Shown here: piece after piece, positions 34,975 through 47,053 of the stretch
Position numbering within the stretch: the first letter of the stretch is position 1
Layout of the letters: every line of letters starts with the position of its first letter
From: Neoechinorhynchus agilis
Taxonomy: Eukaryota; Acanthocephala
Direction of reading: 5' to 3'
NCBI GenBank assembly: GCA_051530055.1
Contig: CM121343.1
Location: forward strand, 6,014,001-6,078,000
DNA: 64,000 bases
Position numbers and translations under genes: made by a program
The notes under the pieces: generated by a model
Seen by the model: only the letters and a program-made list of their open reading frames with translations
What the model was told of the DNA's origin: nothing
Databases searched by the model: none

Positions 34975-35290
34975 GTTTTAACAATCACCACCGTCCACGA
35001 AGAAGAGGCATCGCTCTCCTTTCAGCGGTTGCGACCACACTCGCTGCGTTTCCTCCTTGGATCGCGAAACCAATGTTTTGACGCAGGAAGGCACCAGCTC
35101 TTGTATTTCCTGTCTAGGCCTGGAGTCTACTCGGTAACTCCTTCATAAATCTAAGTGCCGAGCTACCGAGTGCACCAAGAGTCTCCACGCCAAAGGGTAC
35201 AAAAAACGTGAGACCTACTTGACTTATTTTTGGGGAAACCTGCAAGGTTGCCACCCTTTTATAGTCTACAAAATGATCTTTCTGTCCACG
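34975..35290 (-). mobile_element. LINE C-terminal tail fragment
   Basis: The minus strand reads VETLGALGSSA ... then QNIGFAIQGGNAAS, matching the tail at 22441-22902. The 34975-35100 part is nearly identical to 590-690. Confidence 0.6.
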
Positions 35291-35329
35291 TTATGCAAAT
35301 CCCATCTAAGGTTCGATTGATTTACCCTC

Positions 35330-35600
35330 CCTCACCTACGATTATCCCGTATTTTGCAACCTAACCAAATCTCAAATCCGCCGTCTTGAAATTCTTCACA
35401 AAAGAGCATCTAAAATTTGCACAACTGACATTCCCCCTCTCACCGAATGCCTTGATATTATTTTCATAAAAGAGACAAAACGCTTCTCAACCCTACCACC
35501 CGAATTTCTTCCACATATCGCCCTTTTTTCACAAGAGCACAACACTCGTAGTCCAAATTCGTTTCATCCTCCATCGACCTCGCAGCTCTTTCCATGCTGC
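35330..35600 (+). mobile_element. C-terminal fragment of a second LINE type
   Basis: The plus strand reads YDYPVFCNLTKSQIRRLEIL and HKRASKICTTDIPPLTECL, the pattern found at the C-terminus of CR1/Jockey/RTE-like LINEs (a basic helix after the RT with LE-x-L-x-KRA-x-x-IC). 5'-truncated and dead. Confidence 0.5.
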
Positions 35601-38399
35601 CCAATCTTCTCTCGGATATCATAACCTGAAATGATTCTGAGGACAACCTCACAAGCTCTCCGGCAAACAATAACCACCACTTCCCAACCCGAGCGGACAT
35701 TTCAGAACTCGAGCGTTTATGAGGACCTAAAGGTACATGGGTTCTCCTCTTTGTGCTGGATAGCCTCATCACGCACACTATGGAGTTCCGCGACATGTAT
35801 TTTGAACAATCTATCAAACTATTTGCGGAAATTAAGAAAATCAAGCCGAGTCTTATTTTTTCATCAAAAAGATCTTTCCTAATGCCACAAAAGATTTCCA
35901 TAAACACTTGTTCAGGATGGATACAATTCTCAATGTGCATCGGGTAACGGCTCATATTTATGGAATAAATCGGACGGAAGGATGCGACACGAAGATGTGC
36001 GGTACTGGCTAAGGTAGAACCCGATAATCCTGTTCAACAGTATTCGCTTTGATGTCAATTAAAGTGATTATTTGCAATAAAATAATTGTGGAATTGTACT
36101 GCCTCCGATGCTCCGTAAAAGACGCCGATCGATTTTGGGGGCGGATTCTAGATACTTATTAAATCGCAATGATTTTTTTGGAAATTTGCAGATTTAAACG
36201 TGGACCATCGACCTGTCTGGCATTTAGAATTGATGCGTGATCGGGATATTTTCCAATGTTTATTAAATTTCCCCGTTACTGATTAAAGTGTTTCACTCTC
36301 AAGTTACGTAGAATAATAGCATGGATTCCATCGAGCCTTTTTCTATCAATGAATTGTTTGGAGGTGTTAAAAACCAAAGTGCAAGCATTTTGTACTTGAC
36401 AACAACTGAATTCCGAATGAGTACTTTGTAGTAAGCAGCAAAATATTTTGGAAGATGTTTAATTTTGATCGAAGGAAACTACGAACTGTTTATATCGATG
36501 ATGCGTGCGACTTTTGGAATTCAAAGGATCAGTGTAATCATAATTCCCAATTTTGGCCTTCATCAAAAGAAACCGATCCATTTAATTTTCAATTTTTCGC
36601 AAATAAAACCACAATGCCGAATTGTGTTTGCATCATTGGAAAGTTTGCAGAAGATAGATTATTTGAGTTCGGAACCTGTCGCCTATGATTGTGTTTCGAA
36701 CGGGACCATCAACTTCAGGGTTGATATTCTGGTAAATCAGTAACGAGCTGGTCCACGTTAATTCGAAAAATCTTCGGCCTAAGGCGTTTTTTACGATCTC
36801 GACGAACATCAACTCTGTCTGTCTAGGTGTAAAATGGGAAAATATGACCAGTCTTTTCGACAGCAAACGCAGACTAATAATTCGACCTACCACTACGACT
36901 GATCAGTATTTGATTGGTGTCTTTGAAGTTCCTTTTGAACGTACTTAAGATCGCTTACAAAACAACTGCGGTTTTGCGTAACCGAGACAGCTAAGAGTCG
37001 TTTTATATGAACTAGTTTCTTCAAAAGATTTTGCGAATAAGCTTGCCGAGACGTGAGTAGCGCCTTTGGACTTTCACGGAGTGGATTTGAGTGTTCCCTT
37101 TTTCCTGCATAAATCGGCGATATTTCACGCAGCAAAGTCTTAATATTTATATAAATCAATTTAAGGACGCTTGCTTGCCTTTATAAACATATTTAAAATT
37201 TCGATGGACCGTTTACATTCGCACGCGCGCGGGCGTCTGACAAAATTGAGACGTTAGAAGATTTTGAAAAGGGGGGGGCTGTGAACGGAATAAATTCAAT
37301 GTTGTTGCTGCGGTGTGTGTGGTATTTGGAACGGTGGTGAAGAATCACAGTATTGCGCAATTCGGGTAAAATAGTCTTTTTTAAATGGCGTAAACCTTAG
37401 ACAGTGGATCAACAGAAGCAACCAGTGTTATTGTTTTAAGTGTTTCTTTTTTGCGATGCAATTATGTCATAATTCTACTCGTGGAACAATCTACACTGCT
37501 CGCTATTGGCTCTTATGAAACGTTAGTCCCATATCGACTAACACATTCGATTATGATCATCTTTCCGATTGGCGTTTGTGTCCGTAGAGAGTGAAGAAAA
37601 AGGTACTTTGGTCTACGTGTGTGTGTGTGTGTCAAATTTTCGGAATGCTGCTCAGTGCACTACTCACATAGGAAAACCATATCAATGCTGACTTGTTGTA
37701 TTTTTTAGTATACAGACTATGGTGGTGGTGGTGGCGGTGTTGGTTGAGAGCGAGCGAGAGTTGTGGCTACGCGAGCAGCCTCCCATTTTGTACAGCTACG
37801 AGAGAGCTGCTCGTATGTGCTACTACTTTTTTTTGAGGAAAGGGGGTCTACATTTTAAAGGAGAAGAGGAGAAACGCATGTAACACACAGTGAGAGAAAA
37901 TGTACATATGCTTGTCGTGCAAAGGTCTATTAATCTTTTACATTTTCGATGACTTCCCTTGTTCTCAAGGAATCATGGTAGTCATAACTCTTCTCCATAT
38001 ATTCCGCGTGCTACTCGTTGAGAAGATGTCCAAATGAACCAACATCGCCACCACCACCACCACTCTTCCCATAGGGCCGACGATTACTACTTATCACTCA
38101 ATCAAGTTACTGTAATCATCCAATGAGGAGTGTCGAACTACGACAACAATGTGAGTTTTCTTAATTGTACTTAATCGCACTTTTATACAATAACAGAAAA
38201 AAAGATTAAGAGTTTTATAGTAGGTGTCACGCGCATATACACCAAAATCAGCTTTACAGGTAAACTAAGACACTTGTTTGTATAAAAGGCTGACTTTATG
38301 GCAACCAGGCATGTCCAATCTACATTTAAATCTAGGTGACCTCGGGTCTCCTTAAATCCTAAACAGCTATAACGCAAATTATCCGCACAACTAAACATC
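35601..38399. other. Upstream region of the nuclear receptor gene
   Basis: No supported ORF. It contains a GT microsatellite near 37615-37632, a GC-rich patch near 37220-37240 and GTGGTGGTGGTGG near 37725. It probably includes the promoter and 5' UTR of the gene at 38400. Confidence 0.4.
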
Positions 38400-40705
38400 A
38401 TGTTTAAAAATAAAAGTCCAAACAAACCTTCTTATTTCTTGCTTTTAGTGAACCAATCGACATCTACGGTTTTATCACAATCCTTAGTTCATTCGACAAA
38501 CAATGAGTCGATCGTTCAAACTAATAACACCGACCAACGGTTCTATGAACCTCTTCGCAAACTTCATGAGGCCGACTGTTCAATGAGCGAAGACGTCGAT
38601 CTGCAAGCAGAATGGCTGACACAATCACATCATCCGCTGCTCACGGTTACCGAATCCGCCGCACCTACAAAATCGCCGCAACCGACACCCTTGCTCTTCG
38701 AAACTCGTTCCAACGAAACTGAAGACGATCTTTGTACAAACGGAGACACTAGCAATTTCGTATCGACAATTGGTGACCACGGAGGTTCATGCGGTGCTCT
38801 GAGGACAGGTATATCTCCACCATCAAAGCGCCGAGCTGCCCTCGTGGATCATCATCAATTTCACATTGAGTATACAGTGTCGCACGTCAACAGTGAAACT
38901 CATTTTCATGCCAGACAAAACTCTGGACCGAACGATTTCGCAATCTTTGGAACCCACCACCCAGGAACTTTAGGAAACATCCAACCTGTAGATGATCCTT
39001 TATCCGGACTAATCGAAAATACGTCCAGCTATTCCACTCTTTCTCAAGAATTGGACTCACATCTTTGCTCAAGTACAGCCACGACTGCCATCACCGACTC
39101 TGGATCGCCTTTCATAAACGAATCTCCGTTAAACTTTAAAAGAATCAGTTCGGATAATTGCAGCAGTGGAAATAACAGCATGGTCGGTACCGGAAATGGA
39201 AATAGTGGAAGATATGAGCATCGGCATTCATCATTTGATCCAAAGAAGCAGCACGAAAATAATCAAGTTTCCGCGATTGCTTGTGTCGTCTGTAGTGACA
39301 AAAGCAGCGGGAAACATTATGGTCAGTATACCTGCGAAGGCTGCAAATCCTTTTTCAAACGGAGTGTCAGACGAAACATGCTTTACAATTGTAAAGGAAG
39401 CAAGAGTTGTCCGGTTGATCAACCGCATCGCAATCAATGCCAATACTGTCGATTTCAGAAGTGTATAAAAATGGGCATGAAAAGAGACTGTAAGACTTTT
39501 TCAATTTTTACCCGGTTGAAACCAATCATCCCTCTAAATTTCCTAGCAGCAGTTCAAAAAGGTCGATCGTCTCATCAATTTTTGCTCATGAACACTAGAA
39601 AATCGAGCAACAATGGAGGAGACGGTACTCCACCTCTCCCAACCCGCACAACAAGCCAACCACCGCCAATCATTAATATACACAATGAAAGCGCAATCAA
39701 CTCACAGATTAAAAAACCAGAATATTTACACGAGCGTACATCGAACTTATTTTACGGAGATCCACAAGACAACGAGCAACCAAATCCAAGCGAAACCTAT
39801 CTTGTCCATCACAACCCAAAAACGAGAAGAGGACGACAAACCGCAGCATCTTATGGTGTGAACAATACGCTGAACACTTTTAGTAGTAGTAGCAGCACTG
39901 AACATCGACGGAAACTGTTAGCATCGCTCCACGAAGCTGAGCGGCGTGACACTCAATATGACCCAGAGTTTAGTATGGAATACAGCGCTCCGAACATTGA
40001 TTCCATGTTCGAAATTCTGGCTCGGCTCATATTTATTGTGGTTCGTTGGGCAAGGGATATCCCTGCATTTGCAGAATTATTGGTCGATGATCGAATAGCA
40101 CTACTGAGATCCACATGGAGTCATATGTTCTTAATTAAAATGGCACAATGCAATTTACCATTTCAAAGTATATTGCCACTTAGCAGTGAATCACAGGAGG
40201 ATGTTTCAGGTTAGGACTATATAACTATTTGTTATCGTCCTCTTTCAAAATTGATAGATATGAACACAATCATTCATAGAATTGAAAAGTTACGAGAACT
40301 AAACATGAACTACGCCGAATATGGATGCCTCAAAGCGGCAGTATTATTTTCGCCAGGTAAAAATGAAGCTTTTAAATTCTTATTTGATTATGTGCGATTT
40401 GATTTTGTGCTACTCATGACCGTTTAGAGACCGCGAATATTTCTAATAGAGATAGGATATTGTTTCTGCAAGAGCAAACACTGATGGCACTTCACGAAAG
40501 CATTAGAAATATCTACGGATCAGACGTTAGCCGCCTCATAAAGATCACAATGCAAACCCACTTGGTGAAGTCAGTTCAAAGTGAAGTTATGGAGCGTTTA
40601 TTCTTTAGTCAAATAATCGGAAAAGCGAAAATGCAAGCGTTGATAAAAAATATGCTTTTGACAACAGACTGCTTTAACTCACTGGATCAATACAGGAGAT
40701 TTTGA
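38400..40705 (+). CDS. COUP-TF (NR2F/Seven-up/UNC-55)-type nuclear receptor
   Basis: Exons 38400-39489, 39547-40209, 40258-40356 and 40428-40705 give about 709 residues. A long Ser/Asn/Thr-rich N-terminus precedes the DNA-binding domain (about residues 295-363), two C4 zinc fingers with P-box [11 protein letters not shown] and [15 protein letters not shown]. After a Gln/Pro-rich hinge comes the ligand-binding domain: [20 protein letters not shown] with [23 protein letters not shown], and a C-terminus [20 protein letters not shown] matching COUP-TF [20 protein letters not shown]. The family binds direct repeats of AGGTCA and mainly represses transcription in neuronal and mesodermal patterning. 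The 57-nt first intron (or 60 nt with the next AG) is a multiple of three and has no stop, so its retention would add about 19 residues after the fingers. The start codon is uncertain; later Met codons exist. Confidence 0.9.
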
Positions 40706-40877
40706 ATTGCTCTAAACGCTCTTGTATAGCATTATGGAATTAGGTATGCGTGTCCTACATGTACAATTGATCACGCTTTCTTAAATATTATCATTAAAAT
40801 CCTTTCTCGGCCATCATGTACCAAAGAAGGTCTAAATGCTAATACAAACCAGTCAAGTCACTCATCAGCTAAATGTG

Positions 40878-42130
40878 GTAGTGGTCGTGGTGGTCGTGGT
40901 CGCAGTCGGTGGTGGCGGTGGTCGTGGTGGTGGTCGTGGTCGTGGCGGTGGCGGTGATCGTGCTCTTGGTCGTCGTCGTGGTGGTGGTCGTGGTCGTGGC
41001 GGTGGTGGTGGTCGTGGTCGTGGTGGTTGTGGTGGTCGTGGCGGTGGTCGTGGCGGTGGTCGTGGTGGTCGTGGTCGTCGTAGTGGTCGTCGTGGTGGTG
41101 GTCGTGGTCGTGGTGGTGGCGGCGGCGGTGGTGGTGGTGGTGGTCGGTCGCAGTCGGTGGTGGCGGTGGTCGGTGCTGGTGGTCGCAGTTGGTGGTGGTG
41201 GTGGTGGTGGTGGTCGTGCTCTTGGTCGTCGTCGTGGTGGTCGTGGTCGTGGGGGGGTGGTTGTGTTGTGGTGGGGTGGTGTGGTGGTCGTGGTGGTGGT
41301 GGTGGTGGTGGTCGTGTCTGGTCGTGTGTGGTGGTCGTGGCGGTGGTGGTCGTGGCGGTGGCGGTGGTCGTGGTCGTCGTGGTGGTGGTCGTGGTGGTGG
41401 TCGTGGTCGTCGTGGTCGTGGTCGTGGCGGTGGTCGTGGTGGTTGTGGTGGTGGTCGTGGTGGTGGTCGGTGCTACTGGTCGCAGTCGGTGGTGGCGGTG
41501 GTCGGTGCTGGTGGTCGCAGTTGGTGGTGGTCGTGGTCGTGGCGGTTGTGGTGGCTGTGGTGGTCGTGGCGGTGGTCGTGGCGGTGGCGGTGATCGTGCT
41601 CTTGGTCGTCGTGGTGGTGATCGTGGTCGTGGCGGTGGTGGTGGTGGTCGTGGTCGTGGTGGTTGTGGTGGTCGTGGCGGTGGCGGTGGTCGTGGTGGTC
41701 GTAGTGGTCGTCGTGGTGGTGGTCGTGGCGGTGGTCGTGGCGGTGGTCGTGGTGGTGGTGGTTGTGGTGGTGGTCGTGGTGGTCGGTCGCAGTCGGTGAT
41801 GGCGGTGGTCGGTGCTGGTGGTCGCAGTTGGTGGTGGATGTGGTGGTGGTCGTGCTCTTGGTCGTCGTGGTGGTGGTCGTGGCGGTGGCGGTGGTCGTGG
41901 CGGTGGTCGTGGTGGTCGTGGTCGTCGTAGTGGTCGTCGTGGTGGTGGTCGTGGTGGTCGTGGTCGTAGTGGTGGTCGGTGCTGGTGGTCGCAGTCGGTG
42001 GTGGCGGTGGCGGTGGTCGGTGCTGTTGGTCGCAGTTGGTGGTGGTCGTGGCGGTGGTGGTGGTCGTGGCGGTGGTCGTGGTGGTGGTGGTGGTGGTCGT
42101 GGTCGTGGTCGTCGTGGTGGTGGTCGTGGT
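40878..42130. repeat. 1.25-kb GGT/CGT-rich strand-asymmetric array
   Basis: The plus strand is almost only G, T and scattered C, built from GGTGGTCGT-like triplets, with longer sub-blocks recurring (GCTGGTGGTCGCAGT; GATCGTGCTCTTGGTCGTC). All frames are open on both strands, encoding poly-V, RGG-like or H/T-rich strings, so the ORFs here are artefacts of composition. Many G-runs could form quadruplex-like structures. It starts about 170 bp after the receptor stop codon. Confidence 0.92.
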
Positions 42131-42464
42131 ACCTTGTGATACCTGAATTCACGATTTCTCCATGGCTTGTCTCATTTGTACCATCAAACGCACTTCGATT
42201 TTAGTGGTGATGCGCGAAGTATGCTCGCTGCATTTCCTAAAATGAATCGATTAAGAGCGAAATCGTTCAACGAATTGCACACGATGACCAATGGAAAACC
42301 CTGTGCAGCAAAATTAAAGCTCTAATTTAAAATTCGAATTTAGTGGAGATTTGCCAAAAATGAATACAAAGCGCGGCAACGCTTGAATCTAAGAATAATG
42401 TTTTAAGAATTCACGAATTGAATCTACTTAAAAATATGTTTGGAAGTCTTGATTTCACAATGGA

Positions 42465-42640
42465 ACAGACTTCGAAATTTCGCTCATAGATATGTGTAAC
42501 CGCTGAGCGGACACACACAGTCCAACGATTTTAGTCTGGGAAAGCGCTTTTTCGGGCTCAATGCCTACGAGTTTGTACGCATCCCTCCGGAATCTCAGAT
42601 ACTTTCCGAGGAGGTGAGACTCATCAGTGAGTTTCCTCCA
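42465..42640 (-). repeat. Copy of the unclassified repeat at 33985-34165
   Basis: The minus strand reads TDESHLLGKYLRFRRDAYKL and then a GGACTGTGTGTG segment, parallel to the copy at 34.0 kb. The family is unknown. Confidence 0.45.
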
Positions 42641-42853
42641 TTCAACGAGGTATTTCGTCGCCTTTGGATGTGCGTCATCGGCGATCGTGGATTTGAACCC
42701 GTTGACCCAACAAAAACTGAAATCAGTAAGAGCATTAGTCCACTTGACCATGAACGGTCATCAAAGGTTGAGATTATCATAAAATTGCTTAAAACTTTTG
42801 TTATGAACTTTAAAAAATTCAATCATATCAAGAAGATCCTTCGAAATAGTAAA

Positions 42854-43046
42854 TATTGAATGGTGGCAGTGAACATAATCAGGGTTAAAAAATTATTAAT
42901 AAAAATATTTCGAAAGAGGATGTTGAGCGAATAAGACACTTGGAAACAATGACCCGGGTGAGGTGAGTTTTCCTGTTTCTAAATATTTCACAATAATAAA
43001 AATCTTTAACTGGGGGGGGGATTATGTTCACTGCCACCATTCAATA
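42854..43046. repeat. Single-copy foldback element, parent type of the 213-bp array
   Basis: Terminal inverted repeats of 26 bases (TATTGAATGGTGGCAGTGAA at the left, its complement at the right end) enclose TTTCGAAAGAGG and a mirrored half. The left flank (ATCATATCAAGAAGATCCTTC) is the inverse of the spacer inside the 14.2-15.7 kb units. This is a short element with inverted ends and no coding capacity. Confidence 0.85.
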
Positions 43047-43323
43047 ATTAAAAATTCCCAATTATCTACACTAAAATTTAAAAGTTTATTGAGAGCGTCT
43101 AATTTCGAAATTCTCACATACCCAATTCGCCTACTTTTGGTACTTAAGGTAATCTTCATCATCAAGAATATTGGGAAGGATTCCTAAACTTCATAAAATC
43201 CGCCTACAATAATGAATCTGTGAGGATTTTCTGCTAAGGCGAAAAAGAAAAATAATTTTATTTTAGTACAAAAAAAGGTAGTATGGACTTTTATTTGATT
43301 CTTCCCGATCAAACCTGATGTCG

Positions 43324-43716
43324 TCATGATTTTGATTGCCGGTTAATGCGCCGCCGCCGACACCCTAATTTTTTTGAAGACATCGCTGATTTCACGCCTT
43401 GAACCACGTTTCTTTCGAATCCATTGAAGATTACACCACGGTTGTCGAAGCGTCCATCACACCTAGAACACATCACCAATGCTTCATTCTTCAGGTTTTT
43501 GATAAGTTTCTTCTGTCCCGGTTTTAAGGGTACACTCACATCCGCGCTGTCTTCGACTGCTGACTTATGCCGAACAGAGACTACGACGAGGCTCTGTCTC
43601 TTGTATAAGACTCCAGGCAAGAGTTGTTCTAACGTGGCAACACCTTTTTTTGCCACTGCTTCAGTGATGGTGGCAAACGCAAATATATCTAGAAAAAAAA
43701 GAAGGTATTTACGCAC
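43324..43716 (-). CDS. Unknown small basic protein with a C-x2-C pair
   Basis: Minus-strand open frame of about 125 residues that I do not recognise. It reads TITEAVAKKGVATLEQLLPG, a basic middle, MCSRCDGRFDNRG and a basic end GCRRRRINRQSK. A TTTTTTTTCTAG acceptor lies at the upstream end, so this is probably the last exon of a gene. The frame ends only about 60 bp from the PDI start codon on the other strand, so the genes either share a promoter or overlap. No in-frame ATG was found before the acceptor. Confidence 0.38.
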   Translation of the reverse strand: MRKYLLFFLDIFAFATITEAVAKKGVATLEQLLPGVLYKRQSLVVVSVRHKSAVEDSADVSVPLKPGQKKLIKNLKNEALVMCSRCDGRFDNRGVIFNGFERNVVQGVKSAMSSKKLGCRRRRINRQSKS

Positions 43717-43773
43717 ATAATCCTCGTTGTTTCAATCGTCGATCCTGCAGCTCTCAAATTCGTTGAGTTTTAG

Positions 43774-45718
43774 ATGAGTACTTGGACAGTCGTCCGGCTA
43801 CTTTTCGCATTCATCGCCAATTTCTGCGCACTTGAATACAACGACCGTGTTATCGTCCTTAATGATCAAAACTTTGACGAATTTAAAGCCCAGAATCCAC
43901 GAATGCTCGTAAAGTTCTGTAAGCTATTGATTGATCAAATAAGATTATTTTGAAAATGACTTCTAGACGCTCCATGGTGCGTACATTGCAAATCAATCGC
44001 TCCTGGGTATTCTGAACTTGCCGAGAGATACCAACAAATTAGATCTGATGTGAAGATTTCGGAAGTTAATGCAACCGGTAATCCTGAACTGTCTAATCGA
44101 TTTAATATTCAACATTATCCGACACTTTTGTTGTTTGCAAATGAAAAGACATTTGAATATCTTGGTAAGCTTTTGCCGGTTTAAAAGCCGTGTAAATAAA
44201 CTCACTGAATGTTGCTACCGGGCTTAGGTGAACCTGGAGTTGACAAGTACATAAAGTGGATGAATTCGAAACTGGATTTTCCTTTAAAAACAATATCTAC
44301 CCAAAGCGATTTGGATTTTTTCAAGCATGCCAACACTGTGTTGTTCGTAGGAATGTTTGAAAAGGTTATTATGCCGCTTCTATTCACACTTTGGACATTG
44401 TATTTCCTACCGAAATACAAGGTCGTCATCCTTAATGTCCTTAAGATCAATTACCCCCATGAGATCATTATTGACTAAATTCTGCTTCCATTGTCTCAAA
44501 GATTTCATGCATTACTGTTTAGAACGACACATCGAATACGAAACTAGCCAAATTGGTTGATATCGCTTCTCAGAACGAAGACGATAAGATATCGTTTGGC
44601 TTGATAACGGACAAAGGATTGATTTCTGATTTGTCTGCTAAAGACGGCATGTTGACGGTATTTAAACAATTCGACGAGCCGCGAGTTGACTTGGAAATCG
44701 CAAATTTGGACGAAATCAGTGATTTTATCAAAGCCCACAGCATTCGGTTACTGACTGAATTCAAACCGGATACTGCAAAAGATCTATTTACGATGAGCAC
44801 AAACGTGCTTCTATTTCACAGCGGCAAATCAAACGATATGGAATCCCTTAGGACAACTATGGAAAACACAGCAAAGAAATTTCGAGGTCGAGTTGCGTTT
44901 GGTTTCGTCGATATCGATATTGAAGACAACAACAGAGTTTTGGAATACTTAGGCTTGGCACGGTCCGACACACCTGCAATCCGATTATTAAATCTAACAA
45001 CTCCATTGAGGAAATACAAATTTGATAGCTCGTCTTCTGGCAAGATTACACAGGAAGCTTTAATTGATTTTGTTCAATCTTATATCGATGGAAACGCGAA
45101 GCCTTATTTTAAATCACAAGTTTTGCCCGACAACTGGAACAAATCCAGTGTACTTGTCCTTGTTAGGGAGAATTTCGAAGAAGTTGTTTTCAATAAGAGC
45201 GCCGATGTCCTAGTTGAGTTTTATGCTCCTTGGTGTGGTCATTGTCAGCGGTTAAGTCCCGTTTTTTCTCAACTGGGTGACTATTATAAGGATGTGGACG
45301 GTGTCGTGATCGCTAAGATGGACTCGACCGAAAATGAACTGGAGCAGGTCGCGGTCGCTGCGTTTCCAACCATAAAGTTGTTCAAACGGAGTACTAACGA
45401 AGAGGTGGACTATAGTGACGATCGCACCTTAGAATCTATGATAAAGTTCATCGATGTTCATCGAGGTGTTCAATCAGTTCCTAAACAAACGGTGGGTTTT
45501 TTTTGAAAAGTTAAATGAACTATTTTTTGTCACGAAATGCAATGAAAATTAGCTTAGCCTAACCTAAAAGCCAATATATCGATTTTCGCGTTGAAAGTTC
45601 ATCTAAAAATGTTTTTTAATTCCAAATTTGCATTATGTTTTCATAATTCAATGCTTATATTTTTCGTACAATATAGGAACCGTCATCATCTCAATCCGAG
45701 GATCACGAGGAGTTGTGA
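43774..45718 (+). CDS. Protein disulfide isomerase (PDIA1-like)
   Basis: Exons 43774-43918, 43967-44164, 44228-44364, 44523-45491 and 45677-45718 give 496 residues, the usual length for PDI. Signal peptide (RLLFAFIANFCALEY), an a domain with WCVHC at residues 52-56, b and b' thioredoxin folds, an a' domain with WCGHC at 397-401, an acidic tail (SQSEDHEEL) and a KDEL-like retrieval signal HEEL. The protein forms and reshuffles disulfides in the ER lumen. The first active site has Val instead of Gly between the cysteines, which usually shifts redox properties. Introns are 48, 63, 158 and 185 nt, all GT-AG and frame-consistent. Confidence 0.93.
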
Positions 45719-45745
45719 TTTTAACCTTTTTTTTGAGCGCGATTA

Positions 45746-45751
45746 AATAAA
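45746..45751 (+). promoter_or_regulatory. Poly(A) signal of the PDI gene
   Basis: AATAAA 28 bases after the stop codon, followed by a T-rich stretch. Confidence 0.6.
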
Positions 45752-47053
45752 GTTCAATTTCTGATGACTACGATTGTTGTTGTTGTTGTTGTTGGTAAGG
45801 TTCATCGGTGAGTCTAACCAAATTCAGTGATTTACGCAAAACAATGGGAAGTGTATATATAGTGACCCTTCTCCGAGTGTGCATGTCGCTGTTTGCCTTG
45901 TCATGTCTCACCAGCGTTCCTGAGGAATTGAGAGAATGCTTTCTTAAGATTCTTTAGGCTGATGAGTGCGAGTTGTCCGGGTTACGCGTACGCTAGAATT
46001 GTTGCCACAGCACCGTTTCTTGATCACTTGTTTACGTTTCTTTTTCCTGATATCTCCTCTATCGTAATGTTGACTTAACTGATTCCTAATGGATTAGAGC
46101 TCTTATTTGTTGCTTGGACGATAAAAATTGCGCATTCCACGCGCCTATCTTATCGTGTCCACCGTCAAATAACGACAAGTCTTATCGGTCCCATGAAGAT
46201 GGCAGACCGTCAGGACCAACGATCTAAGATATCAATGACCTCCACGTGTCTATATTGACAATGTCTTCGTTTCAAACAAGGCCTCTGAAAAATCGCACTT
46301 TTAAAGTGGTTCTGGTGGACACCAATCGTCGTCGAACATATAATGGCCTATTAGAGTGCGCAATTTTTGTACTTGTCGAAATGTAGGCCACTCGGACTAG
46401 TCCTTTGCCTGTTTTTTCCCTTCCACGGTTCCCCCCCCCCATTCCCAAAAAACGTGAAATTGTAGTGCCTGTCAGCGCACTCTTCTGCTTATTCTCTCTC
46501 TCTTGAGAGAAACTCACGATCCACTCATCACATCGTAACTAGAAGAAGACAGTAGTATGGGCGCATTCCACCATCTTCCTCTAGTGTAGACGTGACCTAC
46601 TTGGCCACGTCCTCATAGTTTTGTTGAAACAATGAATCACATCCCTTCGCACATGCGCCTTTCTTCATTCTACTCACATACTCGTGTGTGTGTGCGCGCG
46701 CGCTCCTACACATTCGAACCCGCCGCCCGCCCGCCCTTCACGTCCCGTTGGCGGAATTGCCTCACGATTCAATCATAACGCGACAGTGGATCCCAAGGAC
46801 CCTGTCCCACATGTCAACGGTGGAATTCGACAAACGCATGTGCCCTCCTCCTACAGTAGCAGCAGAGGCAGAAGCCAACCAAACCCACCCATGCGCACAC
46901 CCGCCAGCACACAAACACATTATTAGGGCGCCCCCGGCACTGTTGAAAAAAAGGCAGCTCGGTGGTGGCGGCGGCGGGGGACTGTGCACTCAGTCGCCAC
47001 GGACACAGTCGCCAAATCCTTTCGGTACCGTGACTTTCTACTATAGACGATTC
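45752..47053. other. Intergenic and 5' region of the Quaking-like gene
   Basis: A TTG microsatellite sits at about 45776-45797 and a GT/CG dinucleotide run at about 46685-46703. An in-frame extension of the first Quaking-like exon reaches 46688 but looks non-conserved. Confidence 0.4.

Noticed and set aside
35464-35955. 163-residue minus-strand ORF
   Set aside because: It is antisense to a plus-strand LINE C-terminal fragment that explains the open frame.
40836-42204. Six-frame ORFs of 125-430 residues (poly-V, RGG-like, His/Thr-rich)
   Set aside because: They arise from a triplet-like G/T array open in all frames; no start context, domain or splice support.
46688-47053. N-terminal extension of the Quaking-like protein
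   Set aside because: Open but low-complexity Pro/Arg/His text unlike the family; the Met at 47054 is the better start.
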